A stretch of DNA of 39,532 bases from CAZTZL01 sp964617625 (GCA_964617625.1 CAZTZL010000029.1:1-39532); one strand, 5' to 3'. Shown: positions 25,101-33,000, counted from the first letter of the stretch. Translations and numbers: made by a program. The notes: a model not told the origin generated them from the letters alone.

Positions 25101-27153
25101 GCACACCAAAACTGAGAGAATTAACTCCGGCGGTAAGTGATTCGTCATTAAAAATCTTTTCACCCGTATCGTTCCAGTCGCCGTCCCTGTTAAAATCGAT
25201 CCAGCCGGACAGCAGACCCGCTGCATTGGCATTGACATTGAGAGTCGTTGTCAGTGCAGGAACCAGTTGGGAAGTAAACGTTACACCGTCTTCATCGTCA
25301 TTGCCGTCTGTATCATCACCTGTGGCACCCGCATTCGGCTGACCGTCGCTTTCCGAATCCACGGAAGAACCCAGAAAGTGAGAACCATCCATGCGGTGCC
25401 GGGCACTACTGCTTGCCAATAAAGTAGGATATGTTGGATCAGGCGCGTCCCCAAAATCGATCTGCTCGGAAATGGTTACAGTATAATCTTCAACCTCGCC
25501 CGTTGAAGCCAAACCAGTATAAGCCATTCCCGGTGTGGAAGCGGTCACAAAACGAAAACGGGAAAAAGTCTGGCCAAGTTGAGCGCCCCACGGTACGCTG
25601 ACAGAAAGATTGTTCACACCAGCAGAAAGAGCTTGATTGTTAAATACTTTTTCACCTGCATCATCCCAGTCCCCGTCATCATTCCAGTCGATCCAGCCGT
25701 GAAGGTATCCCGCGACTGAAGCAGTGACATTGATACCGGAATTGGCTCCCTGAACAAGCCCTGAAGGAAAAGAGACACCGTCTTCATCATCGATACCGGC
25801 AATATCGTCTCCTGTAGCACCCGAATTGGGCTGGCCATCGAATTCATTGTCAATGTTGCTTCCCAACATGACGCCGGATTGAATCTGATGTCTCGGACCG
25901 TTATTCGCAAGTGTGGTCGGATAACTGGTTTCCGGCGCATCCCCAAAATCGAGATAATCCCGAATTTCAACCTGATAATCTTCGACTTCGCCGTCATTGC
26001 CTTTTCCTGTGTAGGACAATCCCCCTGCGGAGCTGAGACGGAAACGGGAAAATGTTTGAGCAGTTACTGTTGCCGTAGCCGGTACTGTGAAAGTCAGATC
26101 ATTGTTGCCGGCGCTCACTGCCGTATTATCAAAAATCTTTTCCCCGGCATCTGCCCAGTCCCCATCATCATTAAAATCGATCCAGGCATCCAGCTTTCCG
26201 GCTGCCGAAGCATTCACACGAACTGTGGCCTGTTGACTCCGCACCAGACTGTTAAGGAATGTCACGCCGTCTTCATCATCGTTGCCGTCTGTATCATCTC
26301 CGGTGGCATTCGAATTCGGCTGGCCGTCTGCCTCGCCATCGATACTTGCACCCAGTGTGAGACTGTAATGAATGACATGATAAGCGCCGTTGTTTGCTAT
26401 CAGGGTAGGATAGGGAGCCGGCGCATCACCATAATCGGCAAAGAAATTAACCACACCCGGAGAATTGGGCACTTTATCCTCACCAATACCGTCATCGTCA
26501 TCCGAGCCGGCAAAGGCCATGAGGCGAACCGAAAAACTCTCCCCTGGAGTAAAAGTAAATCCAGGCAGGGTTGAGAAATTGGGTATCGTAAACGAGAGAT
26601 CCCCCGAGCTCCAGGCCGCATCCGTAATGTCGGCAATTTTGGATCCCCACAATACACTGGTCTGCGGCGAATAAAGCGCTGCTCCATTACAATTATGAAC
26701 AGCAAAATTGCTAAAATCCATGCCCGTGCTGTTGCTCACACCCACAACAAATTCGGCCTGAAAATCATTGTTCGAATCAAAGCCAATACACAATGCTTCC
26801 GGTCCGCTCAGATTTGCATGGTCGGTTCCGCCGCGAACAGCGAGCCAGGCGCTTGTTCCGCCTGGATCTCCATCATCATCCGCATCGCCGCCGATGCCGT
26901 CAAAATCCATAAACACAGACATCACGTCCGTCGAAGGATTGTAAGTCAATCTCACAAGCTGCATGTCCCAACCGCTGATTGTTCCGGCCGGCGGTGTGGG
27001 AATGGTTGCATCAACCGGAATCCCGACATCCCCGACTGCATCGGGAATGTTAATCACCTGAGATATAGCTGTTGAAATGTTGAAACATACTATAAAAACA
27101 GCAATCCACGCTCCGACAAGAAAAGTTCCGGCAATCCGTTTTCCAGATTTCAT
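19105..27153 (-). CDS. Giant modular surface protein: GEVED, DUF11-like, SdrD_B-like, GH99-like, FN3, T9SS tail
   Basis: A 2682-residue protein. The start ATG at 27151-27153 has GGAGG eight bases upstream. Signal peptide about 1-31. An N-terminal domain of about 200 residues follows. Then six GEVED repeats of about 160 residues (each DFGDAP...DGQP...GDD..G.DDEDGV...WIDFNDDGDW...DGEVEDY; about 240-1210), three DUF11-like repeats (IHIEKATNGQDAD...VTNxGNV; about 1212-1575), and five SdrD_B-like repeats (SIGDYVWxDxDxDGxQD; about 1577-2090). From about 2092 to 2430 a GH99/WbsX-like domain begins YLLARYQPWY and contains GIDGFAVDWYG and CLIETWNDFNQATEIEP. A fibronectin type III domain and a FlgD-like T9SS tail (YNYPNPFNPITTIQYDL...SGIYFYRLV) close it. 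The DxDxDG-type loops imply calcium binding. It is read as a long stalk presenting a carbohydrate-active or sugar-binding head, exported by T9SS. Confidence 0.9.
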   Translation of the reverse strand: MKSGKRIAGTFLVGAWIAVFIVCFNISTAISQVINIPDAVGDVGIPVDATIPTPPAGTISGWDMQLVRLTYNPSTDVMSVFMDFDGIGGDADDDGDPGGTSAWLAVRGGTDHANLSGPEALCIGFDSNNDFQAEFVVGVSNSTGMDFSNFAVHNCNGAALYSPQTSVLWGSKIADITDAAWSSGDLSFTIPNFSTLPGFTFTPGESFSVRLMAFAGSDDDDGIGEDKVPNSPGVVNFFADYGDAPAPYPTLIANNGAYHVIHYSLTLGASIDGEADGQPNSNATGDDTDGNDDEDGVTFLNSLVRSQQATVRVNASAAGKLDAWIDFNDDGDWADAGEKIFDNTAVSAGNNDLTFTVPATATVTAQTFSRFRLSSAGGLSYTGKGNDGEVEDYQVEIRDYLDFGDAPETSYPTTLANNGPRHQIQSGVMLGSNIDNEFDGQPNSGATGDDIAGIDDEDGVSFPSGLVQGANSGINVTASVAGYLHGWIDWNDDGDWDDAGEKVFNNQALSAGVNNLSVSVPWGAQLGQTFSRFRFVTASTPGMAYTGLASTGEVEDYTVTISEQIDFGDAPDPTYPTLLASSSARHRMDGSHFLGSSVDSESDGQPNAGATGDDTDGNDDEDGVTFTSQLVPALTTTLNVNANAAGLLSGWIDFNRDGDWNDTGEKIFNDESLTAGVNSLSFGVPYNSQSGDTYARFRFSTNSGLSTTGYTNNGEVEDYLVTIQPGRDYGDAPETNYPTLLASSGAYHTISSGFYLGASIDSEADGQPTVGADGDDTHGIDDEDGVVFNTTLRPYQSASITVTASAAGQLDGWIDFNDDGDWNDAGEMIFDDYVLSAGSNPLNVTVPGTATVTSQTYARFRFSSAGGLGVTGGASDGEVEDYTIGISAAQDFGDAPSTYPVLLVNNGARHNLGFGLRFGASVDGDPDGQPTTGATGDDTDGNDDEDGVSFNTSLVQYQQAQITVNASGEGRLDAWIDYNDDGDWNDSGEKIFNNLVLSAGNNVLNFTVPGTATVTSQTYSRFRISSTGGLSPSGQANDGEVEDYEVEIEVAQDFGDAPDPTYPVLLASNGARHTIVSGFRLGGSIDGEADGQPSAGATGDDTNGTDDEDGVTLPSSIVPGTTAYVTVNASSAGKLDAWIDFNDDGDWGDANEKIFNDLDIVAGNNNLSFSVPFAASSPSATFSRFRFSSAGGLGITGLAVDGEVEDYTVNIETASPSIHIEKATEGQDADLPTGPFIPVTNTVHWTYTVTNTGNVPLASVVVTDDNGTPGVPGDNFNPTYLSGDANGNHLLDTYETWNYQAQGVATAGQYENYASVVGYFNSVPYTDNDPSHYFGYYTGIHIEKSTNGQDADDPTGPQVPVGSTITWDYVVTNLGNVGLTNVILTDDNGSPGNPGDNFNPTFISGNIDGDDSLDVSETWIYQATGSASSGQYENVAEVVGQDPGSNNVTDDDTSHYFGYSMGIHIEKATNGEDADSPTGPAIPFGNPVTWTYVVTNIGAVPLGDVQVIDDHSLILTFSGNDANSNDSIDVSETWTYEANGTAAWGQYANLGSVQGTDWQGYVATDDDSSHYIGYYTGSIGDYVWIDKNEDGIQDLDESGIPDVELWLIQGKDTLQTDTTNASGIYNFTNLPLGTYIVEVNEASLPADFYLTTHNEPDTVDLAMGEDYNDADFGYRPEGGSIGDYVWHDADGEGDQDPDEKGIPNVKVILRNASWVIVGIIQTNSNGYYRFNNLYPGIYRVEVDETTLPEGYFRTSAEGRYSIDLGPAEIVSYADFGYRGLLGSIGDYVWNDADGEGDQDETNAGIPDVVLKLILGNTVIKTDTTDANGAYDFTELEAGLYVVDVEDSTIPDWYILTTNNEPDTVLLSIGEDYNDADFGYRLKSTGSIGDYVWEDKDRDGDQDTDEIGLPEITVGLFDTLGTLLLLDSTDVDGMYLFEELEPGVYIVDVYAADDDMPWNYVCTTNNDPMRVELIQGQDFLDADFGFMAADSGVIGNYTWHDKNWDANQDPFETPLSTVKVFLLFNKVLVDSLQTDGFGLYYFTHLPPGEFDVKAHRYVQLPSGGYQITTVDSMHVSLAAGEVFLDADFGFAYPEENWGTGRRYLLARYQPWYADTESDSTLRHWIPDYSGGYADTSLFNRYDSYDPYIWEYHILAAWACGIDGFAVDWYGKDAYENPGMKGLLNEADILYQKYNIFGFNFEIAASYNEEAFGEMEPNFEYMGDSLMTHPAYWGTRRHVRRPLFLYNAEAPIYTPAEYSVCADTTLPSDVFLLWNGTEPECFDPVDVCYPWVQPLDGQWDPNGMEWGESYIDTTYSRENYLPDPGDLLFALGGVWPGFDDREWSLGEDHWMSRQDTLVYNLTWEKVHNYSHPLQMPWCLIETWNDFNQATEIEPSVDWDYKFNVLTRDHARRFKGSIPPDSVGVSNLGLLVPQHIHQARRAGDLRPDELTAISALINQALNDFFNKDHLKALSVADQAAGIAPNPITIESVEDTSVEISWEAATHANCYHIYYSVEQSHFEPCSFIKPDMVSIGNVTSYVLTGLMQNTDYWVAVTAADTALGLYANDSWYENTITGAEIRTFKTIGTSSVENVSGIPKKFALNYNYPNPFNPITTIQYDLPITQHVALILFDMRGREVRKLVDEVQKAGVYTIQLDAGTFPSGIYFYRLVTEKFTKVRKMMLLK
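20885..22423 (-). repeat. Five SdrD_B-like coding repeats
   Basis: Five units of about 105 residues, each starting (S/V)IG(D/N)Y.W.D...D..QD and ending DADFG(Y/F). The first four are close copies, while the fifth (VIGNYTWHDKNWDANQD) is the most diverged and adjoins the GH99-like domain. Such Cna-B/SdrD_B folds bind calcium and act as rigid stalk modules. Confidence 0.85.
22424..23505 (-). repeat. Three DUF11-like coding repeats
   Basis: Three units of about 120 residues starting IHIEK(A/S)T(N/E)G(Q/E)DAD.PTGP and ending DxSHY(F/I)GY. They sit between the GEVED and SdrD_B-like arrays of the giant protein. Confidence 0.85.
23506..26439 (-). repeat. Six GEVED coding repeats
   Basis: Six units of about 160 residues, each starting D(F/Y)GDAP and ending DGEVEDY or a close variant (TGEVEDY, NGEVEDY). 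Each contains an acidic GDDxxGxDDEDGV block and a WIDxNxDGDW loop. Nucleotide identity between units is visible but imperfect, so they are established rather than freshly copied repeats. Confidence 0.9.
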
Positions 27154-27516
27154 TCTGCTCTCCTCCATTTTTCAATTCGAAATGATTTTCAATTTTCCCA
27201 GAATCAGACAACTTGGATAAAAAAAAGAGAAATAAACATCTCTGTGCACTTTTTGATTTGTATGATTTTTTAATCCTGAATAATAATTATTATGGCACTG
27301 CATAATTATTCCGTAGTTAATTATAAGGAAATAACTATTTTCACTATTTTTTATCGACGATCTGTTTTCTTGGAAAATACTGTACTAAGGAATTGAAGGA
27401 CCGATTCTTTTGAAAAGTGAATGGCCTCTTTTCAGCTAAGAGTCGGCAAACATCAATTTGTGGACTCAAAAGCACAAATTGTACCAACCTGTTTTTGAAG
27501 GAAAATTTAGTGGATT
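27154..27516 (-). other. Intergenic region upstream of the giant gene
   Basis: AT-rich, with no gene. It contains the Shine-Dalgarno sequence of the giant gene at its left end, a self-complementary AATAATAATTATTAT stretch near 27280, and a 9-bp inverted repeat CAATTTGTG (27454-27462)/CACAAATTG (27473-27481). No clear promoter was found, and the inverted repeat lacks a T-run. Confidence 0.5.
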
Positions 27517-29148
27517 CTATTTGATCAAAACCATCTTTTTCACTATCACATTCTGACCTGTTTCAAGATTGTAGAAATAGACACCGCTGGGCAAATCAGA
27601 TCCGTCAAAAATAACCCTATGATTCCCAGAAGACTGTATCTGATTGATCAGAGTCGCAATCTCCCGACCTGTGACATCATACACAATTAGCATAACGTTC
27701 CCGGTTTTACATAGAGAGTAGGAAATTTCGGTGAATGGATTGAAGGGATTGGGATAATTTTGGAGAAGTGAAATTCCTGCAGGCCGAAGGACATTCCGAT
27801 CTTCATAAACATTTGTCTGAAATTGATACTCGTAAGCACCGATATCAAATCCAATACCCGAAGGCCTCGGCAGACCATCATAATCCTCCAGAGGAGCACT
27901 AATCGGAGTTCCATGGTCAATGGCGGAAGCCGATGACAGCAAATGCAAATTAAAATCTTCGGGAGAAGAAAAAAGAGACGAATCATGATAAACAACGACC
28001 GAATGCGAATCCTGACCGCTGTAGGCGGTCCATTCCCCGGAAGCAATCTGATCCAGAGAAAATTCCTGTTCCCCTGCAGAAATCATCCGCGGCGGATTGT
28101 CGATGTGGAAAAGATTATAATCTCCCTGATAATTCTCCGGGTGGACATCGTGTAAAAGCCCGACGTTGTCGCCTCCTGCCAAGATACAGTTTGTAATTCT
28201 CAATTTGTCCTGGGGATTTTCAACTGCAATGTTGTAGACATGTCCGTTAAAAAACGTGCTGTTCTGAAGAATCGCCAGATGCGGTGTTCCAGAATCATCC
28301 ACCTCGACATTGACCACATCATTGTTGTATCCGAGACAATTGACCAGTTTAACGCTGTCCTGCCAAATTTTGTATCCGCCCCAGGCACATTCGTGGGCTG
28401 AACAGCGGTTGAGCACTGTATTTCTGGCGCTGATGTCAAATCCATCATAGACATCGTAGGTTTCACAACGATTTAAAACGAACCCGTATTGAGTGCCATG
28501 GCCGAGTGCAAATCCATCTACATTCTGTTCGGGATCCCGGCTCGTGTGGGAAATACAATCGTTCAATGTCCCGTTATAGCAATCATTACCTTCCCAGGGT
28601 GAGGCATCGAATCCGTACCCGGTGAAACGGTAGATCTCGACCCGGTTCAATTCAAAATCGTGTGCACCGTCCGTCGCACCGATACCGTACCAGACCTCGT
28701 GAACTTCACAATCGGAAATCTGGATGTGACCGCATGTGGTGATCCAGATGCCGGTATCCCAATTTCTGATCTCCAGTCCGGCAAGCTGGATACAAGAGTG
28801 AGAAATCCGGAAACCCGTGCTTCCGCTGGTCACACCTGTTCCGTCAATAACGGGACCCTCGTTCGGATAACACGCGAACACAATCGGTCCTTCAGAATCA
28901 TCCCCGTCACGGATCGTGTACACATTTTCATAGTAGATCCCCGCCCGGATCAGGACCGAATCTCCCGCTGTCATGGTTTCCGCCGCTTTTTGAATCGTCC
29001 GCCAGGGCTGCTGTTCGGTACCCGTATAAGAGTCGTTCCCATTTGTCGACACAAAAAAAACAGTCCCAAATGCGGGCAAACTGAAAGAACCCAGACACAG
29101 AAGGACTGTTAATTTTAATACAATTGATTTTGCTATATTCAAAATCAT
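27517..29148 (-). CDS. Secreted parallel beta-helix protein with T9SS tail (downstream copy)
   Basis: A 543-residue protein with signal peptide about 1-29 (LPAFGTVF). VSTNGNDSYTGTEQQPWRTIQKAAETMTAGDSVLIRAGIY is the DUF1565/pectate-lyase-like N-cap. Many short turns with NxxI/NCxx patterns (ISDCEVHEV, LNRCETYDV, LNRCSAHEC, ITNCILAGG) form a right-handed beta-helix to about residue 440. The tail ISLLQNYPNPFNPFTEISYSL...SGVYFYNLETGQ...KKMVLIK is a T9SS-type C-terminal domain. Such proteins bind or cleave acidic polysaccharides; catalytic residues cannot be assigned by eye. It starts one base after the stop of its homologue (TAG-A-ATG) without its own ribosome binding site, so translation is probably coupled. 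Confidence 0.85.
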   Translation of the reverse strand: MILNIAKSIVLKLTVLLCLGSFSLPAFGTVFFVSTNGNDSYTGTEQQPWRTIQKAAETMTAGDSVLIRAGIYYENVYTIRDGDDSEGPIVFACYPNEGPVIDGTGVTSGSTGFRISHSCIQLAGLEIRNWDTGIWITTCGHIQISDCEVHEVWYGIGATDGAHDFELNRVEIYRFTGYGFDASPWEGNDCYNGTLNDCISHTSRDPEQNVDGFALGHGTQYGFVLNRCETYDVYDGFDISARNTVLNRCSAHECAWGGYKIWQDSVKLVNCLGYNNDVVNVEVDDSGTPHLAILQNSTFFNGHVYNIAVENPQDKLRITNCILAGGDNVGLLHDVHPENYQGDYNLFHIDNPPRMISAGEQEFSLDQIASGEWTAYSGQDSHSVVVYHDSSLFSSPEDFNLHLLSSASAIDHGTPISAPLEDYDGLPRPSGIGFDIGAYEYQFQTNVYEDRNVLRPAGISLLQNYPNPFNPFTEISYSLCKTGNVMLIVYDVTGREIATLINQIQSSGNHRVIFDGSDLPSGVYFYNLETGQNVIVKKMVLIK

Positions 29149-29149
29149 T

Positions 29150-31093
29150 CTACTTGACCAGCATCATTTTTTTAATCAGAACCTGCCGAGCCGTCTCAAG
29201 TTTATAAAAATAGACACCGCTTGGCAAATCAGATCCGTTAAATATAACTTTGTGTTCACCAGATGATTGTATACCGTTTACCAGAGTCATAATCTCCCGC
29301 CCCATGATATCTAAAACGATCAATTTGACATCAGCAGGTTTGTCGAGAGAATAGCTAATTTCTGTGATTGGATTGAACGGATTGGGATAGTTTTGAAAGA
29401 GTATCATTTTTTGTGGAATTGATAATGAATGAAGCACTTCGGAAAATGGATCAAATTCGTACGCGCCCATGTCCGGCGCATCACCCAAATACGAAAGTCC
29501 GACATCCACACCCTGGTTAATACAGGGACTTGCGGATTGCAAAGAAAAATCTCCATCCTCCGGATCAGTAAAAAACGGATCGGCTTGAATCGAATGTTCC
29601 CCCGGACCGGGAGACGGATAATAACAGTTATAATCCAGATTGCCATTTTCAACCGAAAGCAGCCCCGACACGCCGGAATAGAGGATATTGTTTCGCCAGA
29701 TTCCCGACTCGCCTGTGATCATGACATTGGGATAAGTTGCCAAATCCCCGTTGTTGACAATCGTGTTGTTGTAAATTTCTGCCGAAGCGTCGCAATCAGT
29801 GATATATATTCCGGACCAGTCACTGCCGGAAATAATATTCCTGGAAATCCTGCCGTCAAATCCATCCGTAACAAGCAATGCCATTGACAGACCGTCAGAA
29901 ATCGTATTTTCTGTAAACTGATAGGGTCCACCTCCCACATGTGCCGAGGGATGATTTAAAAAAGGCTCCCATTCATTTGGAAGGGTCTGCCCGCCTTGTT
30001 TGGAACCGCAGCGTTGAATTGTATTACGCTGCACCACAAAGTTCTCGGTCTGGCTGCCTGTTCGAACCAGGCGTATGCCGCCCCACACATTCTGCATGTT
30101 GTTTGCCCAATTATCCCCGGAATCAGTAAAGTTATTATCCTCGACAAGAATGTTTCGGACGGCCATCTCCTCATCGCCCCAGTATTCATACCCGCATTTT
30201 GTATTCGAGACTGTATTGCCGCGAAATACCAGATCAGACTGCGTTCCCTGTTCTCCCTGATTGGTCAGGCCGGAATCGAAGATCCACGAAATACTGTTGT
30301 TCTCGATCAGAATGTTATGAGCAGATTCCCACACTTCGATCCCGTTTCCGTACCGGGTTTGATCCGAAATCCGCGCGCCACCGCAGTGTGAGACCGTGCA
30401 GTTCCGGATGGTAATATGATGCGATTCGCCTGCGATTTGAATGCCGTGTGTATTGCTGTACTTTACATGAAGTCCATCGAAAATCAAATACCCGCATCCG
30501 AATATTTGAATCACATGCTGCCATTGCGCGCCGTCGGGAATTTCAATACTTTCAGCGAGTTCAACGGGATGGCTGGTTGAATATAGCTCAACCGATTTAT
30601 TTGAGGGATTGTAATAGAAATCCCACTGTTGCCGGAGATCACTGGGCTGCCACTTTTTCTCCGAGGCCAGATCATCATGCCACACACATCCGACATCGTA
30701 TCCGGTTACTGCATTTTTCTTTGTTTCCCAAATGTTCCCGCCCCTGTCCGTCCAGTCAGAGGAATTGCTGAATGATTTGGATTTACAGAAAACCGGGACT
30801 TCACCGGGATAGTTCCGAAACAGCAACGGATATCCGGAAGATCCGCTGTGTGAAACGGACAATTGAGTAGACTGCCGGTACATCCCTCCACGCATCAGCA
30901 GTGTGTCTCCTGGCGACATCTTTCCTGCTGCTGTCTGCAATGTCCGCCACGGTCTTTCGATGGTTCCCGGATTATCATTACTACCGCTCGGAGAAAGATA
31001 ATAGATTTCCCCCTGAAGCTGTTTTGTGTTCAGGATGCAAAAAAATGAAATTAAAAATAACAGTTGAGTTTTAAAAAATTGGAATCGTTTCAT
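29150..31093 (-). CDS. Secreted parallel beta-helix protein with T9SS tail (upstream copy)
   Basis: A 647-residue homologue of the neighbour downstream. I chose ATG 31091-31093 because it gives a compact signal peptide (MKRFQFFKTQLLFLISFFCIL). A GTG six codons earlier is possible. The N-cap LSPSGSNDNPGTIERPWRTLQTAAGKMSPGDTLLMRGGMY is the DUF1565 type. Beta-helix coils include ITIRNCTVSHC, ILIENNSISWI, FVVQRNTIQRC and EIYNNTIVNNG. The T9SS tail (FQNYPNPFNPITEISYSL...SGVYFYKLETARQVLIKKMMLVK) is closely similar to that of the next gene, also at the DNA level. The two genes look like an old tandem duplication with different helix lengths. They form a two-gene unit. Confidence 0.85.
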   Translation of the reverse strand: MKRFQFFKTQLLFLISFFCILNTKQLQGEIYYLSPSGSNDNPGTIERPWRTLQTAAGKMSPGDTLLMRGGMYRQSTQLSVSHSGSSGYPLLFRNYPGEVPVFCKSKSFSNSSDWTDRGGNIWETKKNAVTGYDVGCVWHDDLASEKKWQPSDLRQQWDFYYNPSNKSVELYSTSHPVELAESIEIPDGAQWQHVIQIFGCGYLIFDGLHVKYSNTHGIQIAGESHHITIRNCTVSHCGGARISDQTRYGNGIEVWESAHNILIENNSISWIFDSGLTNQGEQGTQSDLVFRGNTVSNTKCGYEYWGDEEMAVRNILVEDNNFTDSGDNWANNMQNVWGGIRLVRTGSQTENFVVQRNTIQRCGSKQGGQTLPNEWEPFLNHPSAHVGGGPYQFTENTISDGLSMALLVTDGFDGRISRNIISGSDWSGIYITDCDASAEIYNNTIVNNGDLATYPNVMITGESGIWRNNILYSGVSGLLSVENGNLDYNCYYPSPGPGEHSIQADPFFTDPEDGDFSLQSASPCINQGVDVGLSYLGDAPDMGAYEFDPFSEVLHSLSIPQKMILFQNYPNPFNPITEISYSLDKPADVKLIVLDIMGREIMTLVNGIQSSGEHKVIFNGSDLPSGVYFYKLETARQVLIKKMMLVK

Positions 31094-31133
31094 GAAAAAA
31101 ATCCGTTTCACTTAAAATGTATTTATCAAATTA

Positions 31134-31213
31134 TCATCTCACTAAAGTCATCTTTTTAACCAGAACTTGCTGATCCGTCAAAGATAATTTTGTGGTTAAC
31201 GACAGTTTTCACA
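31134..31213 (-). pseudogene. Relic of a T9SS C-terminal domain
   Basis: On the minus strand the sequence reads GVKTVVNHKIIFDGS and then, in another frame, QVLVKKMTLVR followed by TGA at 31134-31136. These two pieces match the tail of the next gene (GEHKVIFNGS ... RQVLIKKMMLVK). The part equivalent to DLPSGVYFYKLETA is missing, which also shifts the frame. It starts four bases after the stop of the TPR gene and is the remains of a third tail-bearing gene, or the scar of a tail exchange. Confidence 0.75.
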
Positions 31214-31216
31214 CCA

Positions 31217-32746
31217 TCAGGCAGTTCCCCCGACATTGTACAACTCCATATTCTTTTTCCAGTTTTCTTTCATCTTTTCCATCAGCTGTACAAATCGATC
31301 GTCATCCCGGAGGTTCTTGAAATTCGGATCATTCATTACCCACGGATATTCATGATAGCCAAACTGCATGGCTTTTTCAATCCACTGAACCGCCTGTCCG
31401 TCCCGCTTCAATAAAGCATAAATGGCCGCCACTGCGGAAGCAAGCGATCCGTTGTTCCCCACATAAGGCTTTACTTCAATTTCAACTTCTCCCAACGAAT
31501 CGTCCAGTTTCCCCTGTTTGGCATAAATCATTCCAAGAACAGCATGAGAGAACGGCCGATATACTTCGGATTTCAATCCCAGTTGAATTTCATTTGCAGC
31601 ACCTGAAATGTTATCCTGATAATATTGAGTCAATGCCAAAAACGAATGAAAATACTGCTCTTCGGGATGAATGGTTAATATCCTGCGAAAAACATTCTCA
31701 CCCTCTTTGTACTTTTTGATACCAACCAATATCATACCGTAATTGAGAGAAACACCGATATCATCCGGTTTAAGTGAGAGTGCTTTATTCAAAACCTTCA
31801 AACTGGCATCATACAATCCGAATTGAGAATAGATCTGACCCAGACCAATCCAGGCTTCATCCAGATTGCTATTAATCTGTAGCGCTTTCTTGAATGATTG
31901 TTCCGCTTTTTTAAAATCTCCCCAGGCGAGATAAACCTGCCCGAGCATCAAATATCCGTCTGCCTGAGTGCTGTCATAATGAACCGCCTTGAGACTGGCC
32001 TCGTTTGCCAGTCTCTGCCATACCAGATTCCGGTCCCATCCCCGGTGCACAATTTCAAGATAACTTTCGGCCAGTCCAACCCATGCCTGAGTAAATGTCG
32101 AATCGATGCGAAGCGCTTCCTTGTATTTCTCCACGGCCTGATTTACTGATTCCCTCTTTTCCCGTATTCGAAGTGCCTGGGCTTCCAGATAGAGTTTGCG
32201 GACCTCCGGAGATGTTGTTTCCAAAGAAACACTTTCGCCCGTGTCCATCCGATAACCCAGTTTTTCTGCAACAGTTTTGGCGGCTCCCTCTTCAACCGCA
32301 AAAAGCGAATGAAAAGTTTCCCCATAAATTCTATCAGCGTTATCTTTTTTCGCATCGATCAGTTGAACCTGAATGGACATCTGTTCTTCATCCTCTTCGG
32401 TAATGTTTGTGGTAAGAAGATAATCCGCCTGTAACATACTTTGGTCGACCAGCTCGACAGTAGTCGGCGAATACACCTTCAGACCGTGTATTTTGGACAG
32501 ATCGGAATACAGAGCACTTGAAACCAGATCGGTCAGTGAACTGTTGATAAGTGACATTGTTTCACTTTTTAAGGGAAGCACACCGATAGACTTCTCCCAG
32601 TGTACCTGGGGAACATCCACCTGTACTTCAATAGCTTCGGATTGAATGAGAACAGGTGCTTGCTTCTCCTTTTTTGCACATTGTAAAATAATGAGTGTAA
32701 TGAACATGAAAGTAATAACCATGAAAAATGTTCTCTTCGTATTCAT
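31217..32746 (-). CDS. TPR lipoprotein with TolB-like N-terminal domain
   Basis: A 509-residue protein starting at ATG 32744-32746, with GAGGAG upstream. The N-terminus (MNTKRTFFMVITFMFITLIILQC) looks like a lipoprotein signal with Cys23, but the residue before the cysteine is Gln, which is atypical. Residues about 50-165 (KSIGVLPLKSE...LINSSLTDLVSSALYSDLSKI...LLTTNITEEDEEQMSIQVQLIDAKK) resemble the TolB-like domain found beside TPRs in adenylate-cyclase and kinase effectors. Residues about 180-480 hold tetratricopeptide repeats (YKEALRIDSTFTQAWVGLAESYLE, FKKALQINSNLDEAWIGLGQIYSQ, LNKALSLKPDDIGVSLNYGMILV). It is probably a scaffold at the inner face of an envelope membrane. Its own promoter lies at 33001-33030. 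Confidence 0.8.
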   Translation of the reverse strand: MNTKRTFFMVITFMFITLIILQCAKKEKQAPVLIQSEAIEVQVDVPQVHWEKSIGVLPLKSETMSLINSSLTDLVSSALYSDLSKIHGLKVYSPTTVELVDQSMLQADYLLTTNITEEDEEQMSIQVQLIDAKKDNADRIYGETFHSLFAVEEGAAKTVAEKLGYRMDTGESVSLETTSPEVRKLYLEAQALRIREKRESVNQAVEKYKEALRIDSTFTQAWVGLAESYLEIVHRGWDRNLVWQRLANEASLKAVHYDSTQADGYLMLGQVYLAWGDFKKAEQSFKKALQINSNLDEAWIGLGQIYSQFGLYDASLKVLNKALSLKPDDIGVSLNYGMILVGIKKYKEGENVFRRILTIHPEEQYFHSFLALTQYYQDNISGAANEIQLGLKSEVYRPFSHAVLGMIYAKQGKLDDSLGEVEIEVKPYVGNNGSLASAVAAIYALLKRDGQAVQWIEKAMQFGYHEYPWVMNDPNFKNLRDDDRFVQLMEKMKENWKKNMELYNVGGTA

Positions 32747-32832
32747 TTTGGATCTCCTCAACAAAAAGTCAATTTATATGATCATATACAGAACAGTTCT
32801 ATTAATCAGGGCGCATTGGGCAAGACCGGCAT

Positions 32833-32871
32833 ATCCCGATCTTTCTAATAATATGTCATAAAAATCGGGAT
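32833..32871. repeat. Inverted repeat ATCCCGAT...ATCGGGAT
   Basis: Eight-base arms (32833-32840 and 32864-32871) around a 23-base AT-rich centre, in the leader of the TPR lipoprotein gene. The TCCCGA/TCGGGA ends recall the short palindromes in the tRNA copies. Confidence 0.5.
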
Positions 32872-33000
32872 TCTGTTAAGCAGCTCTTTTGAAGATCAAT
32901 CTCTGGGTTTAATTCAATCTAAAGCGGCTCGAATAAAATAGCAAGAAAAATATTTCGAATAATTTCACAGAAATACTGTGGCTTTTTAATGAAAATTAAA

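Noticed and set aside
20885..26439. Regularly spaced repeats that might be taken for a CRISPR or satellite array
   Set aside because: The period is about 300-500 bp, the copies stay in one reading frame, and they encode recognisable GEVED, DUF11-like and SdrD_B-like domains.
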